Assembly (NCBI RefSeq): GCF_001307275.1
Contig: NZ_CP012831.1
Span: forward strand, 682,001 to 746,000
DNA length: 64,000 nucleotides
DNA from: Pseudomonas fluorescens
GTDB taxonomy: Bacteria; Pseudomonadota; Gammaproteobacteria; Pseudomonadales; Pseudomonadaceae
Direction of reading: 5' to 3'
Below, piece by piece: positions 11,948-21,509 of the stretch (within the stretch, counting starts at the first letter, position 1; each line of letters opens with the position of its first letter). The notes below the pieces were generated by a model. It was not told where the DNA came from. It did no database searches and worked only from the letters and a program-made list of their open reading frames with translations. The position numbers and the translations under genes were made by a program.

Positions 11948-12715
11948 ATGCTGCCCAGCCTGTTTATCTCCCATGGCTCACCGATGCTCGCCCTGGAACC
12001 CGGCGCCAGCGGGCCGGCACTGGCTCGCCTGGCCAGTCAGTTGCCCAAGCCCAAGGCCATCGTCATCGTGTCCGCCCACTGGGAAAGCAACGAACTGCTG
12101 GTCAGCGCCAATCCGCAGCCGCGCACCTGGCACGACTTCGGCGGCTTTCCACCGGCGCTGTATGAGGTGCAGTACCCCGCGCCTGGCGATCCGCGCCTGG
12201 CGACGCAAGTAGCGAACATGCTCAACGCCGCGCACCTGCCGGCCCGCCTCGACTCTCAACGGCCGTCCGACCATGGCGTCTGGGTGCCATTGTCGTTGAT
12301 GTACCCCGAGGCCGACATTCCGGTGGTGCAGGTTTCCCTGCCCAGCCACCAGGGACCGGCGCTGCAGACGCAGGTCGGCCAGGCCCTGGCGAGCCTGCGC
12401 CAAGAGGGCGTCTTGCTGATCGGCTCCGGCAGCATCACCCATAACCTGCGCGACCTGGACTGGAACGCCGGCCCTGACAGCATCGAACCCTGGGCCAAGG
12501 CCTTTCGCGACTGGATGGTCGAGCAACTGGCGGCCGACGACGAGACCACGCTGCACGATTACCGTCGCCAAGCCCCCAACGCCGTGCGCAGCCACCCCAG
12601 CGATGAGCACTTGTTGCCGCTGTATTTTGCCCGGGGTGCCGGTGGGACATTCAGCGTTGCCCATGCGGGGTTCACGATGGGGACGCTGGGGATGGACATT
12701 TATCGGTTCGATTGA
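11948..12715 (+). CDS. Extradiol ring-cleavage dioxygenase, LigB/YgiD (DODA) family
   Basis: A 255-aa class III extradiol dioxygenase-like protein. The N-terminal ISHGSPM histidine, the SAHWES histidine, a third in SGSITHNLR and a C-terminal VAHAGFTMGTLGMDIYRF block match the YgiD family, which cleaves DOPA (4,5-extradiol). The physiological substrate here is unknown. A good SD, AGGAG, precedes ATG 11948. It is divergent from tpm and followed by a REPIN. Confidence 0.85.
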   Translation: MLPSLFISHGSPMLALEPGASGPALARLASQLPKPKAIVIVSAHWESNELLVSANPQPRTWHDFGGFPPALYEVQYPAPGDPRLATQVANMLNAAHLPARLDSQRPSDHGVWVPLSLMYPEADIPVVQVSLPSHQGPALQTQVGQALASLRQEGVLLIGSGSITHNLRDLDWNAGPDSIEPWAKAFRDWMVEQLAADDETTLHDYRRQAPNAVRSHPSDEHLLPLYFARGAGGTFSVAHAGFTMGTLGMDIYRFD

Positions 12716-12736
12716 CCGATGGACCGCGTCGCTTCA

Positions 12737-12810
12737 ATCGCGAGCGAGCTCGCTCCCACAGGGTTTTGTGAGCACCGCAAGCCCAATGTGGGAGCGAGCT
12801 TGCTCGCGAT
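12737..12810. repeat. REPIN, class A, CGCGA-out orientation
   Basis: ATCGCGAGCGAGCTCGCTCC-type copy and an inverted GTGGGAGC...CTCGCGAT copy, 28 bases apart, in the convergent gap between the dioxygenase and deaD. Confidence 0.9.
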
Positions 12811-12845
12811 TGGCCTCCACCCTGAAAGCACACCAAACAACAGGC

Positions 12846-12877
12846 AAAAAAAATCCCCGAACCAGTCGGGGATTTTT
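12846..12877. terminator. Bidirectional terminator, mainly for deaD
   Basis: AAATCCCCGA and TCGGGGATTT form a 10-bp stem with a 5-base loop. On the minus strand it is followed by eight T, ending deaD transcription; the plus strand has five T. Confidence 0.85.
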
Positions 12878-12905
12878 CATGTTCGATCAATCAGCCAAGA
12901 GCCGA

Positions 12906-14579
12906 TCAATCCTCGCGGTAGCGACGCAGCTTGAGCTGCTTGCCAGCGACGCGGGTGTCTTTCAGCTTGGTCAGCAACTTCTCCAGACCATCTTCCGGCA
13001 GCTCGACCAGACTGAAGCTGTCACGCACCTGGATGCGGCCGATCGCTTCGCGGGCCAGGCCGCCTTCGTTGAGGATGGCACCCAGCAGGTTCTTGGCGGC
13101 GATGCCGTCACGGGCACCCAGCGCAGTACGGCAGCGCGCACGACCTTCGGCCAGCGGGATCGGTGCACGACGCTCGCGATCACCACGGTCCGGACGATCA
13201 CCGGTGCGCTCGGGACGATCGCCACGCGGTGCGTTGTTCGGCACCAGGGGACGTTCCTTCTCGATCGCAGCCAGGTTCAGCGCCTGGCCATTGGTGGCCT
13301 TGCGCAGCAGTGCCGCGGCCAGGGCGCGTGGGGTGCAACCAATGTCGGCGGTCAGGCGATCGAGCAGATCACCGTGGGTCGATTCGGCGTCAGCCACCAG
13401 GGGCGACAGGCTGTTGGTCAGTTTCTTGATGCGGGCATCGAGAACGGCCTGGGCGTCCGGCAGGCGAACTTCAGCCACCTTCTGCCCAGTCACACGCTCG
13501 ATCACTTGCAGCATGCGGCGCTCACGGGGAGTGACCAGCAGCAGCGCGCGGCCTTCGCGACCGGCACGGCCGGTACGGCCGATACGGTGAACGTAGGATT
13601 CCGGATCGTACGGCATGTCCACGTTGAACACGTGGGTGATGCGCGGAACATCCAGGCCACGGGCAGCGACGTCGGTCGCCACAACGATGTCCAGGCGGCC
13701 ATCCTTGAGGGAGTCGATCACGCGCTCACGCTGGTTCTGGGCAATGTCACCGTTCAGCGCGGCGGCTTTGTAGCCTTTGGCTTCCAGGGCGCTGGCCAGG
13801 TCCAGGGTCGCTTGCTTGGTGCGCACGAACATGATCAGGGCGTCGAAGTCTTCCACTTCCAGCAAGCTGAGAACGGCGGAAGTCTTCTGGTCGGCGTGAA
13901 CCAGCAGGTGAGCTTGTTCGATCGCGGTGACGGTCTGGGTCTTGGTCTGGATCTTCACGTGTTGCGGATCGCGCAGGTGGCGCTCGGCAATGGCACGGAT
14001 CGATTGCGGCAGGGTGGCCGAGAACAATACAGTCTGGCGGGTCGCTGGCAGCGCCTTGAAGATGACTTCCAGGTCATCCATGAAGCCCAGCTTGAGCATC
14101 TCGTCGGCTTCGTCGAGAACCAGGTGGTTCACGGTAGCCAGGACTTTTTCGTCACGACGCAGGTGGTCGCACAGACGACCCGGAGTGGCGACAACGATCT
14201 GCGCGCCATTACGGATAGCTTTCAGTTGTGGGCCCATCGGGGCGCCGCCGTAAACGGCCACAACGGTAACGCCAGGCATTTGCTTGGAGTAGGTTTCGAA
14301 AGCGGTGGCTACTTGCAGCGCCAACTCACGGGTTGGCGCCAGGATCAGGGCTTGCGGTTCGCGCTTGGCAGGATCGATGCGATGCAGGATCGGCAGAGCG
14401 AACGCAGCGGTTTTACCCGTACCGGTTTGCGCCTGGCCAATCATGTCGTGGCCGGCCATGATGATCGGGATCGATTGCTGCTGAATCGCCGAAGGTTCTT
14501 CGTAGCCAGTCGCGGTGACGGCAGCAAGAATGTTCGGGTTGAGATTAAAAGCGGCGAAGCCGCCGGTTTCCTGGGTCAT
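12906..14579 (-). CDS. deaD: DEAD-box ATP-dependent RNA helicase DeaD/CsdA
   Basis: A 557-aa RNA helicase for cold adaptation, ribosome assembly and mRNA turnover. Helicase motifs appear in order: Q motif (AIQQQSIP), I (AQTGTGKT), Ia (PTRELA), II (DEAD), III (SAT) and VI (HRIGRTGRAGR). A basic, Arg/Asp-repeat linker (RGDRPERTGDRPDRGDRERR) leads to a C-terminal DbpA-type RNA-binding domain. ATG 14579 gives the usual N-terminus MTQETGGFAAF. The frame is open upstream to 14735, but that lies in the long leader. Confidence 0.95.
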   Translation of the reverse strand: MTQETGGFAAFNLNPNILAAVTATGYEEPSAIQQQSIPIIMAGHDMIGQAQTGTGKTAAFALPILHRIDPAKREPQALILAPTRELALQVATAFETYSKQMPGVTVVAVYGGAPMGPQLKAIRNGAQIVVATPGRLCDHLRRDEKVLATVNHLVLDEADEMLKLGFMDDLEVIFKALPATRQTVLFSATLPQSIRAIAERHLRDPQHVKIQTKTQTVTAIEQAHLLVHADQKTSAVLSLLEVEDFDALIMFVRTKQATLDLASALEAKGYKAAALNGDIAQNQRERVIDSLKDGRLDIVVATDVAARGLDVPRITHVFNVDMPYDPESYVHRIGRTGRAGREGRALLLVTPRERRMLQVIERVTGQKVAEVRLPDAQAVLDARIKKLTNSLSPLVADAESTHGDLLDRLTADIGCTPRALAAALLRKATNGQALNLAAIEKERPLVPNNAPRGDRPERTGDRPDRGDRERRAPIPLAEGRARCRTALGARDGIAAKNLLGAILNEGGLAREAIGRIQVRDSFSLVELPEDGLEKLLTKLKDTRVAGKQLKLRRYRED

Positions 14580-14805
14580 GGGTCTGCCTCTAAGTGCATC
14601 CGCAAAGACCCATGCTCCAAAGCTGCGCATGCCGTGTTGAGACTCAAGAGTCGCCCTGGCTGCTTTGTCGGCGGGGATTTGCGAAAACGAATGAATGGAA
14701 AAAGAACGTCGTGGAAGCATCCGTTGTGCGGACATGCAACCGAAGCTGACTTCGGAGAATTGCGCTACCTTGACGCGGCCCGGCTAAAGGCCGGCGCGCA
14801 CTATA
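14580..14805 (-). promoter_or_regulatory. deaD promoter (-10) and long structured 5' leader
   Basis: On the minus strand TATAGT (14800-14805) is a good -10 with no strong -35. Transcription would start near 14793, leaving a leader of about 210 nt. The leader contains GC hairpins such as GCCGGCCTTTAGCCGGGC. Long 5' UTRs are known for cold-shock deaD/csdA mRNAs, but the thermosensing role here is inference. Confidence 0.5.
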
Positions 14806-14922
14806 CCGGAATTCGCCCGAAAAGGGAGCTTTTTTTATTGCCAAACCCCGTTATGGGGCTCGCTGTCAGAAGGCCTTGGGGCAGCCAGCTAAAACGGTTC
14901 ACCTCCAGACGACTTTGCCCTT

Positions 14923-15030
14923 GTGGCGAGGGAGCTTGCTCCCGCTCGGCTGCGAAGCAGACGCCTGGGTTGATATCTGAAATCGAAGGGGGCCGCTTCG
15001 CGACCCAGCGGGAGCAAGCTCCCTCGCCAC
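14923..15030. repeat. REPIN, class B
   Basis: GTGGCGAGGGAGCTTGCTCC and its mirror-image copy, with an inner second inverted pair (CGGCTGCGAAGC/GCTTCGCGACC). It occupies the gap between the deaD leader and the end of the methyltransferase-like gene; apart from these two elements the 490-bp gap holds nothing I recognise. Confidence 0.9.
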
Positions 15031-15069
15031 AGGGGAACTCACTTGTAAAAAGGTTTTGGGGGCCTTTGA

Positions 15070-15825
15070 TCAGGTCGCCGGGCGAATGGCCTTGATCAAC
15101 GACTGCAACGAATAGCCCAGCCGCGGCGCCAGCCCTTCGGCCCTGGCGACCAGTCCTTGCATGTCCAGCTCCTGATCGAGGTCCGCCGGCACAATCAGGA
15201 TCACATTGCCCTCCTTCACCGGCAGCTCCCAATAATGCCGGTGGTACAAACCGCGCAAGAGCGCCGCGCCCAATGGCTTGCCGTCGTCGGTGGCCCATTG
15301 GTTGATCACCAGCCAGCCGCCCGGGTTGAGGCGCTTCTGGCAGTTTTCCAGGAACCCCCAGGCCAGGTGCCCGACGCCCGGGCCGACATCGGTATAGAGG
15401 TCGACGAAAATCAGGTCTGCCGGCTCCGCCGTTTCAAGCAATTCCAAAGCATCGCCAACGCGGATGTACAGTCGCGGATCGTCGTCCAGCCCCAGGTATT
15501 CGATGGCCAGGCGCGGCACGTCGGGACGCAGTTCGATAGCCTCGACGTCTTCCAGTGGCAGGAACTTGAGGCAGGCCTGGGTCAGCGTACCGGCACCCAG
15601 CCCCAGGAACAGCGCGCTTTCCGGCTGCTCGTGACACAACGCACCGATGAGCATGGCGCGGGTGTAGTCATATTCGAGCCAGCTCGGATCGGCTGTGAAC
15701 ACGCAGCTTTGCTCGATGGCATCGCCAAACTCCAGAAACCGGTAATCGGCCACTTCGAATACGCGAATCATGCCGAACTCGTCGTGCACCTCGGCGAGCA
15801 AATGCTCGACGCGCTCCTCTGTCAT
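15070..15825 (-). CDS. Spermidine synthase-like methyltransferase-fold protein
   Basis: A 251-aa Rossmann-fold protein of the SpeE/methyltransferase superfamily. The glycine-rich nucleotide loop is LFLGLGAGTLTQACL, followed by the acidic VEAIELRPDV and a catalytic-like DLIFVDLYTD. It lacks the N-terminal domain of classical spermidine synthases, so whether it aminopropylates putrescine is open. ATG 15825 follows AGGAGATGAA closely. Confidence 0.75.
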   Translation of the reverse strand: MTEERVEHLLAEVHDEFGMIRVFEVADYRFLEFGDAIEQSCVFTADPSWLEYDYTRAMLIGALCHEQPESALFLGLGAGTLTQACLKFLPLEDVEAIELRPDVPRLAIEYLGLDDDPRLYIRVGDALELLETAEPADLIFVDLYTDVGPGVGHLAWGFLENCQKRLNPGGWLVINQWATDDGKPLGAALLRGLYHRHYWELPVKEGNVILIVPADLDQELDMQGLVARAEGLAPRLGYSLQSLIKAIRPAT

Positions 15826-15964
15826 TTCATCTCCTGATGGTTGCCGTGCCGGCATGAGCCTGCGGATACGGGACAAAGGCGCGATTGTCCGCGAAGCAAC
15901 CGGAACAGGTCACGTACTAATTTGCTGATAACATGGCCGTCCGAGCGTAAATCACCTAGAGATC

Positions 15965-17314
15965 ATGATGAGCCAACCCTGGAGCCCTGACAGCTGGCGT
16001 GCCCTGCCGATCCAGCAGCAACCCCGTTACCCCGACGCCGCGCACCTGTCGCAGGTGGAGCAGACCCTGGCCAGTTATCCGCCGTTGGTGTTTGCCGGCG
16101 AAGCCCGGGAGTTGCGCCGTCAGTTCGCCGAAGTCTCCCAGGGCCGGGCGTTCCTGCTGCAAGGCGGCGATTGCGCCGAAAGCTTTGCCGAGTTCTCGGC
16201 GGCCAAGATCCGCGACACCTTCAAGGTGCTCCTGCAGATGGCGATCGTCATGACCTTTGCCGCCGGCTGCCCGGTGGTCAAGGTCGGGCGCATGGCCGGA
16301 CAGTTCGCCAAGCCACGCTCGGCCAACGACGAAACCATCGACGGCGTGACCCTGCCGGCCTACCGCGGCGACATCGTCAACGGTATCGGTTTCGACGAAA
16401 AAAGCCGCGTACCGGACCCGGAACGGTTGTTGCAGTCCTACCACCAGTCCACCGCCACCTTGAACCTGCTGCGCGCCTTCGCCCAGGGCGGTTTCGCCGA
16501 TCTGCACCAGGTGCACAAGTGGAACCTGGACTTCATCGCCAACTCGGCCCTGGCAGAAAAATACAGCCACCTGGCCGACCGCATCGACGAAACCCTGGCA
16601 TTCATGCGCGCCTGCGGCATGGACAGCTCGCCGCAACTGCGCGAAACCAGTTTCTTCACCGCCCACGAAGCACTGCTGCTCAATTACGAAGAAGCCTTCG
16701 TGCGCCGTGACAGCCTGACCAACGACTATTACGACTGCTCGGCCCACATGCTCTGGATCGGCGACCGCACCCGTCAGTTGGACGGTGCCCATGTCGAATT
16801 CCTGCGTGGGGTGAACAACCCGATCGGAGTCAAGGTCGGCCCGAGCATGGACCCGGACGACCTGATCCGCCTGATCGACGTGCTCAACCCGGACAACGAC
16901 CCCGGCCGGCTGAACCTGATCGCCCGGATGGGCGCCAACAAGGTCGGCGAACACCTGCCGCCACTGTTGCGCGCCGTGCAACGTGAAGGCAAGCAGGTGC
17001 TGTGGAGCTCCGACCCGATGCACGGCAACACCATCAAGGCCAGCAGCGGCTACAAGACCCGGGACTTCGCGCAGATCCTCGGTGAAGTGAAGCAGTTCTT
17101 CCAGGCCCACGAAGCCGAAGGCACCTATGCCGGCGGGATTCACATCGAAATGACCGGGCAAAACGTCACCGAATGCATCGGCGGTGCACGACCGATTACC
17201 GAGGACGGGCTGTCGGACCGCTACCACACCCATTGCGACCCGCGGATGAATGCCGATCAGTCGCTGGAGCTGGCGTTCCTGATTGCGGAGACGTTGAAGC
17301 AGGTTCGGCGGTAG
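15965..17314 (+). CDS. aroG: 3-deoxy-7-phosphoheptulonate (DAHP) synthase, class II
   Basis: A 449-aa plant-type (AroA-II) DAHP synthase that condenses PEP and erythrose-4-phosphate at the entry of the shikimate pathway. Seen motifs are [11 protein letters not shown] (metal-binding Cys), [32 protein letters not shown] and [10 protein letters not shown]. The length is typical of the long type II form. ATG 15968 is an equally possible start. A non-homologous class I enzyme is encoded at 29760-30836. Confidence 0.93.
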   Translation: MMSQPWSPDSWRALPIQQQPRYPDAAHLSQVEQTLASYPPLVFAGEARELRRQFAEVSQGRAFLLQGGDCAESFAEFSAAKIRDTFKVLLQMAIVMTFAAGCPVVKVGRMAGQFAKPRSANDETIDGVTLPAYRGDIVNGIGFDEKSRVPDPERLLQSYHQSTATLNLLRAFAQGGFADLHQVHKWNLDFIANSALAEKYSHLADRIDETLAFMRACGMDSSPQLRETSFFTAHEALLLNYEEAFVRRDSLTNDYYDCSAHMLWIGDRTRQLDGAHVEFLRGVNNPIGVKVGPSMDPDDLIRLIDVLNPDNDPGRLNLIARMGANKVGEHLPPLLRAVQREGKQVLWSSDPMHGNTIKASSGYKTRDFAQILGEVKQFFQAHEAEGTYAGGIHIEMTGQNVTECIGGARPITEDGLSDRYHTHCDPRMNADQSLELAFLIAETLKQVRR

Positions 17315-17339
17315 GTTCTTCTTCGCCGGTTAGACGGCT

Positions 17340-17432
17340 ATCGCGAGCAAGCTCGCTCCCACAAGGGGTCCCGGGTGGCCACAGGTTTTGTGTTCACAAC
17401 AGATCCAATGTGGGAGCGAGCTTGCTCGCGAT
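17340..17432. repeat. REPIN, class A, CGCGA-out orientation
   Basis: ATCGCGAGC...GCTCCCAC and GTGGGAGC...GCTCGCGAT, 47 bases apart, in the convergent gap between aroG and the YcaQ-type gene. Confidence 0.9.
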
Positions 17433-17441
17433 AGAGCCTGC

Positions 17442-18671
17442 TCAGTCACCACCGATCTGCGCCAACGCCACCGCCAACCGCACCCCACCCACCCGCTGGC
17501 AATTGAGCTGGACCCGCTCCAACCCCAGCCAATCGGCCAAGCGCCGCAGGTTAACCGCCAAGGCCTGCACCCCCTCCTCGTCCAACCCCGGCTCTTCCTC
17601 GTGCACCGCATGCACCGCCAACCGGCCCAGGGCCCGCTCCGCCCGCAGGTCCACCCGAGCCGCGATGCGTTCATTGTGCAAGAACGGCAATACGTAATAG
17701 CCGTACATCCGCTTGTGGACAGGGGTGTAGATCTCCAGCCGATAGCGGAAATCGAACAGTCGTTCGGTACGGCTGCGCTCCCAGACCAGCGAATCGAACG
17801 GCGACAACAAGGCGCTGGCCGCTACTTTGCGAGGGATCTTGGCCGCGGGTCGACACCAGGCCGGTTGCTTCCAGCCCTGCACCTCACAGCGCAGCAGTTC
17901 GCCGGCCTCTTCCAACTCGGCCAGTCGCCCGCGACTGTCGGCCGGCCCCAGACGAAAGTAGTCGCGCAGGTCCTTCTCGGTAGCCACGCCCAAGGCCTCG
18001 GCGGCATGCAGCAACAAGGCGCGCTGGGCCTGGGCCTCGTCCGGCTGGGACTGTTGCAGGACCGAGGCCGGGAACACCCGCTCCGGCAAGTCGTAGAGCC
18101 GCTCGAACCCACGCCGCCCCGCCACCGTGACTTCGCCCGCCGCGAATAGCCATTCCAGCGCATGTTTCTCTGCGCTCCAGTCCCACCACGGCCCGGCCTT
18201 CTCCTGGCGCGTGGACAAGCTGCCGGCACCGAGGGCGCCCTGCTCCTCGACCGACGCCAGGACGCGACGGATGACATCCTGGCGTTCATGACCGAAACGC
18301 GCCAATTGCTGGTAGATGCCCTCGCCACGCGCCGCCCGATCCATGCGCCAGCGCATCAGTGGATACATGGACAGCGGCAGCAGCGACGCTTCATGGCCCC
18401 AATATTCGAACAGCGTGCGGCGTCGGCCCTGGCTCCAGGCGGCTTGATCGAGCAAATCGCGAGGGTAGTGACCGAGGCGGGAAAACAGCGGGAGGTAATG
18501 CGAGCGCACCAGCGCATTGACGGAGTCGATCTGCAGGACGCCGAGGCGTTCGATCAGACGGTTGAGGCGCGAGGGTTTCACCGAAGCTGGCGGCGACCGC
18601 CCATCGAATCCTTGGGCGGCCAACGCCAGACGCCGGGCCTGTTTGAGGGTAAAGGACACAGTCGCGGGCAT
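17442..18671 (-). CDS. Winged-helix DNA glycosylase, YcaQ/AlkX family (HTH_42)
   Basis: A 409-aa HTH_42/DUF1006 protein. The family contains YcaQ (AlkX), which unhooks interstrand crosslinks, and AlkZ. The short motif QID in LGVLQIDSVNAL matches the Q-x-D active-site signature of the YcaQ branch rather than the Q-x-Q of AlkZ. FEYWGHEASLLP and SPFDSLVWERSRTERLFDF are also conserved-looking. ATG 18671 follows AAGGAGATCTCC. Substrate range is inferred from family. Confidence 0.8.
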   Translation of the reverse strand: MPATVSFTLKQARRLALAAQGFDGRSPPASVKPSRLNRLIERLGVLQIDSVNALVRSHYLPLFSRLGHYPRDLLDQAAWSQGRRRTLFEYWGHEASLLPLSMYPLMRWRMDRAARGEGIYQQLARFGHERQDVIRRVLASVEEQGALGAGSLSTRQEKAGPWWDWSAEKHALEWLFAAGEVTVAGRRGFERLYDLPERVFPASVLQQSQPDEAQAQRALLLHAAEALGVATEKDLRDYFRLGPADSRGRLAELEEAGELLRCEVQGWKQPAWCRPAAKIPRKVAASALLSPFDSLVWERSRTERLFDFRYRLEIYTPVHKRMYGYYVLPFLHNERIAARVDLRAERALGRLAVHAVHEEEPGLDEEGVQALAVNLRRLADWLGLERVQLNCQRVGGVRLAVALAQIGGD

Positions 18672-18735
18672 GGAGATCTCCTTGTCTGCTCGCAACCTAC
18701 CTCACCAATAAGGGGTTTGTGTAGGAAAGGATGGC

Positions 18736-18954
18736 TCATTTGTGCATTGGGTCATCCCAGAATGGCCGAACCACTTCCTGCTCCACGTCGGCACGGCTCA
18801 CGCCGATGTCCTTGAGCGCCTCGTCGCTCATTCCGGCCAGCAGTTCGCGTTCATGGTGCAATTCGTACCAGCGGCTAAACTTGTGCAGCAAGGCGCTGAT
18901 GGAAAAGCCGTGGGAGAGTTTGTCTATCAGTAGATAACCTTTTTGACCTTTCAT
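18736..18954 (-). CDS. DUF1127 (YjiS-like) small protein
   Basis: A 72-aa protein with the DUF1127 signature near its C-terminus: RELLAGMSDEALKDIGVSRADV, preceded by an amphipathic helix. Small DUF1127 proteins act in phosphate, carbon or RNA metabolism and stress responses, but this one is uncharacterised. CGGAGGA precedes ATG 18954. It is divergent from a LysR gene that may control it. Confidence 0.8.
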   Translation of the reverse strand: MKGQKGYLLIDKLSHGFSISALLHKFSRWYELHHERELLAGMSDEALKDIGVSRADVEQEVVRPFWDDPMHK

Positions 18955-19015
18955 CGTGATGTCCTCCGTTGGGGATGGCTCAAGTCTCGCGCTAACGCTA
19001 AGATCAATCCAACGA

Positions 19016-19906
19016 ATGTTTCTTATGCAATACATCTCGGAGATTGATCAATTGTCGAGTTACCCGAGCATCGATACGGAAGTGCTGCGTACCTTTGTCG
19101 CCATCGCCGACCAGGGCGGTTTCACCCGGGCCGGGGAATTGGTCAATCGCACCCAGTCTGCCGTCAGCATGCAGATGAAGCGGCTGGAAGAAGACGTCTT
19201 GCAGCGACGGCTGTTCGAACGCGATGGGCGCCAGGTCAAGCTCACCGCCGAAGGCCAGGTGCTGCTGGGTTACGCCCGGCGGATCCTCAAGCTGCACAGC
19301 GAGGTGTTCAATACCCTGCGCGAACCGCATATGGTCGGCACGGTGCGCATCGGCACGCCGGACGATTACGTGATGCGTTTCCTGCCGGGCATCCTGCAAC
19401 GCTTCGCCCAGTTCTATCCCCTGATCGAAATCGAAGTGCACTGCGAGTCGTCCAAGCAGTTGCTGCTGCGCCAGGACCTGGACCTGTCCATCGTCACCCG
19501 CAAACCGGGGGACGAAATCGGCCAGTTGCTGCGCAAGGAGCGTTTTGTCTGGGCCGAAGCCGCCTGCTTCAACGTCCATGAACAAACACCGCTGCCGCTG
19601 GCAATGTTCAACAGCGATTGTTTCTGCCGGCAATGGGCCTGCAATGCGCTGGATGCCATGGGCCGCGATTATCGCGTGGCGTACAACAGCTCGAGCCTGT
19701 CGGCGCTCATGGCGGTGGTGGGGGCCGGCCTGGCAATCACGGCGCAACTGGAAAGCCTGCTGACCCCGGACATGCGCGTACTGGGCGAGGCCGAAGACCT
19801 GCCGGAGCTGCCCGAGGCCAGCATCATGCTGATCCGCAACCTGCATAACCCGTCGCCGATCACCGAGTGCCTGGCCGAACACATCGTCGAAGGTTTCAAA
19901 CTTTAA
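19016..19906 (+). CDS. LysR-family transcriptional regulator
   Basis: A 296-aa regulator. The N-terminal HTH runs from about residue 20 (VLRTFVAIADQGGFTRAGELVNRTQSAVSMQMKRLE, quoted here only as a location; key core is RTQSAVS) and is followed by a periplasmic-binding-fold effector domain. Start sites 19016 and 19025 both lack a strong SD; 19016 is chosen because it leaves room for divergent promoters with the DUF1127 gene. The 3' end overlaps the convergent TauE gene by 11 bases. Effector unknown. Confidence 0.85.
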   Translation: MFLMQYISEIDQLSSYPSIDTEVLRTFVAIADQGGFTRAGELVNRTQSAVSMQMKRLEEDVLQRRLFERDGRQVKLTAEGQVLLGYARRILKLHSEVFNTLREPHMVGTVRIGTPDDYVMRFLPGILQRFAQFYPLIEIEVHCESSKQLLLRQDLDLSIVTRKPGDEIGQLLRKERFVWAEAACFNVHEQTPLPLAMFNSDCFCRQWACNALDAMGRDYRVAYNSSSLSALMAVVGAGLAITAQLESLLTPDMRVLGEAEDLPELPEASIMLIRNLHNPSPITECLAEHIVEGFKL

Positions 19907-20645
19907 AGGCGAGCAACACCGCGCACAGCACCAGGAAACCACAGAACAGCCCGCGCAACAGCCGCTCTGGCAAGGCGTGGGCGACTTTCACCCCCCAACT
20001 GATGCTCAGCAGACCACCGACGGCCAGCGGCAGGCCGATGCTCCAGTCCACTTCGTGGTGAAACGCATACGTGGCGAGGGTCACGCCGGTGCTGGGCAAG
20101 GCCAGCGCCAGGGACAAACCTTGGGCAACCACCTGGCTGGTGCCAAAAATACTGGTCAGGATCGGGGTGGCGACAACGGCCCCGCCGACACCGAACAGAC
20201 CGCCCATGGTGCCGGATGCGGCTCCCAGTACGCCGAGCCATGGCCAGCCATACCGCATTTGCGCCGAAGCAGGTGCGGTGGCGGCGAACATGCGAACCAG
20301 GTTGTACAGCGTCAGCGCGATCAGGAACGCCACGAAACCGATCCGCATGCTATCGGCATCGATCCCCACGGCCCAGATCGAGCCAAGCCAGGCAAAGCAG
20401 AACCCCATGGAAGCCAACGGCAGGACATGGCGCAATTCGATGCGATTGCGCTGGTGGTAACGCCACAACGCCAGCATGACGTTGGGCACCACCATGACCA
20501 GCGCCGTCCCTTGGGCCATTTGCTGGTCAAGGCCGAACCAGACGCCCAGCACCGGAATGGCAATCAGGCCGCCACCGATCCCGAACAATCCCCCCAAGGT
20601 GCCTAACACGGCACCAAACACCAAGAACAATGCAAATTCGAACAC
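19896..20645 (-). CDS. TauE/SafE-family sulfite/anion exporter
   Basis: A 249-aa membrane protein of about eight helices. The two-fold internal repeat is visible as GTLGGLFGIGGGLIAIPVLG near the N-terminus and GTMGGLFGVGGAVVATPIL after the middle, which is the TauE/SafE hallmark. Family members export sulfite, sulfoacetate or similar anions. Substrate is not predictable. It is convergent with LysR and divergent from ohrR. Confidence 0.87.
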   Translation of the reverse strand: MFEFALFLVFGAVLGTLGGLFGIGGGLIAIPVLGVWFGLDQQMAQGTALVMVVPNVMLALWRYHQRNRIELRHVLPLASMGFCFAWLGSIWAVGIDADSMRIGFVAFLIALTLYNLVRMFAATAPASAQMRYGWPWLGVLGAASGTMGGLFGVGGAVVATPILTSIFGTSQVVAQGLSLALALPSTGVTLATYAFHHEVDWSIGLPLAVGGLLSISWGVKVAHALPERLLRGLFCGFLVLCAVLLAFKV

Positions 20646-20792
20646 AGAAGACTCCCCTTTTCCTCAGGGCGCTTATCCTACGCAGTCGGCGCCAGCGGGG
20701 AAACGTAACATCTATCCGGAATGTCAGAATTATCTGGCGCATTAAAGATTCGCCCGCTAGATTCGTAACGATCATTGAATGAAGGTTTTGCC

Positions 20793-21254
20793 ATGAACAC
20801 CCTGCGCGACACCCCCGAAGCCTGCGAAGCCCTGTTGCTCGACAACCAGGTCTGTTTCGCCCTGCACTCCACGTCGCTGCTGATGACCAAGGTCTACAAG
20901 CCGCTGCTGCAGGCCCTGGGCCTGACCTATCCGCAATACCTGGCGATGATGGTGCTGTGGGAAAAGGACGGATTGACCGTCGGTGAAATCAGCACACGCC
21001 TGCTTACCGACCCCGGCTCGCTGACCCCCTTGCTCAAGCGCCTGGAGGCCGAAGGCCTGCTGAGCCGCACCCGCAGCCGTGAGGACGAACGGGTGGTCAT
21101 TGTCGAACTCACCGAACAGGGCCGTGCCCTGCGGGAAAAAGCCCTCGACATCCCCCAATGCATCCTCGCCGCCAGCGGCCAGACCCTGGAACAGTTGAAG
21201 AAGCTGCAACATGACCTGCAAGCGCTACGCGGGCATTTGCAAGACAGCCTCTGA
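20793..21254 (+). CDS. ohrR: Organic hydroperoxide-sensing repressor OhrR
   Basis: A 153-aa MarR-family repressor with the OhrR core (YKPLLQALGLTYPQYLAMMVLWE). The reactive cysteine is Cys21 (LDNQVCFALH) and Cys123 is the likely resolving partner, so it is of the two-cysteine type. ATG 20793 follows GAAGG at good spacing. It is immediately upstream of ohr in the same direction, separated by a triple REP array. It is about 60% similar by eye to the OspR-like protein at 6847-7308. Confidence 0.9.
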   Translation: MNTLRDTPEACEALLLDNQVCFALHSTSLLMTKVYKPLLQALGLTYPQYLAMMVLWEKDGLTVGEISTRLLTDPGSLTPLLKRLEAEGLLSRTRSREDERVVIVELTEQGRALREKALDIPQCILAASGQTLEQLKKLQHDLQALRGHLQDSL

Positions 21255-21262
21255 CTCCCCCT

Positions 21263-21397
21263 GTGGGAGCGGGCTCGCTCGCGAAGGTGCCGGGACATCC
21301 GATCTCCCCGCCAACTGACCCACCGCAATCGCGAGCAAGCTCGCTCCCACATTGAAGTTGCGGCGCTCCCCTCTGTGGGAGCGAGCTTGCTCGCGAT
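21263..21397. repeat. Triple class A REP array between ohrR and ohr
   Basis: Three REP copies in alternating orientation: GTGGGAGCGGGCTCGCTCGC, then its inverse (CGCGAGC...CTCCCAC), then GTGGGAGC...CTCGCGAT. It separates ohrR from the ohr promoter and can fold in two alternative hairpins. Confidence 0.9.
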
Positions 21398-21509
21398 TGC
21401 GGCCTCCCTGCCTACCAGCTAAAAAATTTTTAACACCACCAAACCCCTCTAGCTCAAGGGGTACAAGCCCTTTCAGCCTGAATTTTCATACCTGCCTCGA
21501 AAATTTATC

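Noticed and set aside
12603..15095. 830-codon plus-strand open frame across the deaD region
   Set aside because: Antisense shadow of deaD in GC-rich DNA; no domains, and deaD has all helicase motifs on the minus strand.
19016..19025. Using upstream codons from 18956 as the LysR start
   Set aside because: That would overlap the DUF1127 start region and add residues that do not resemble LysR N-termini.
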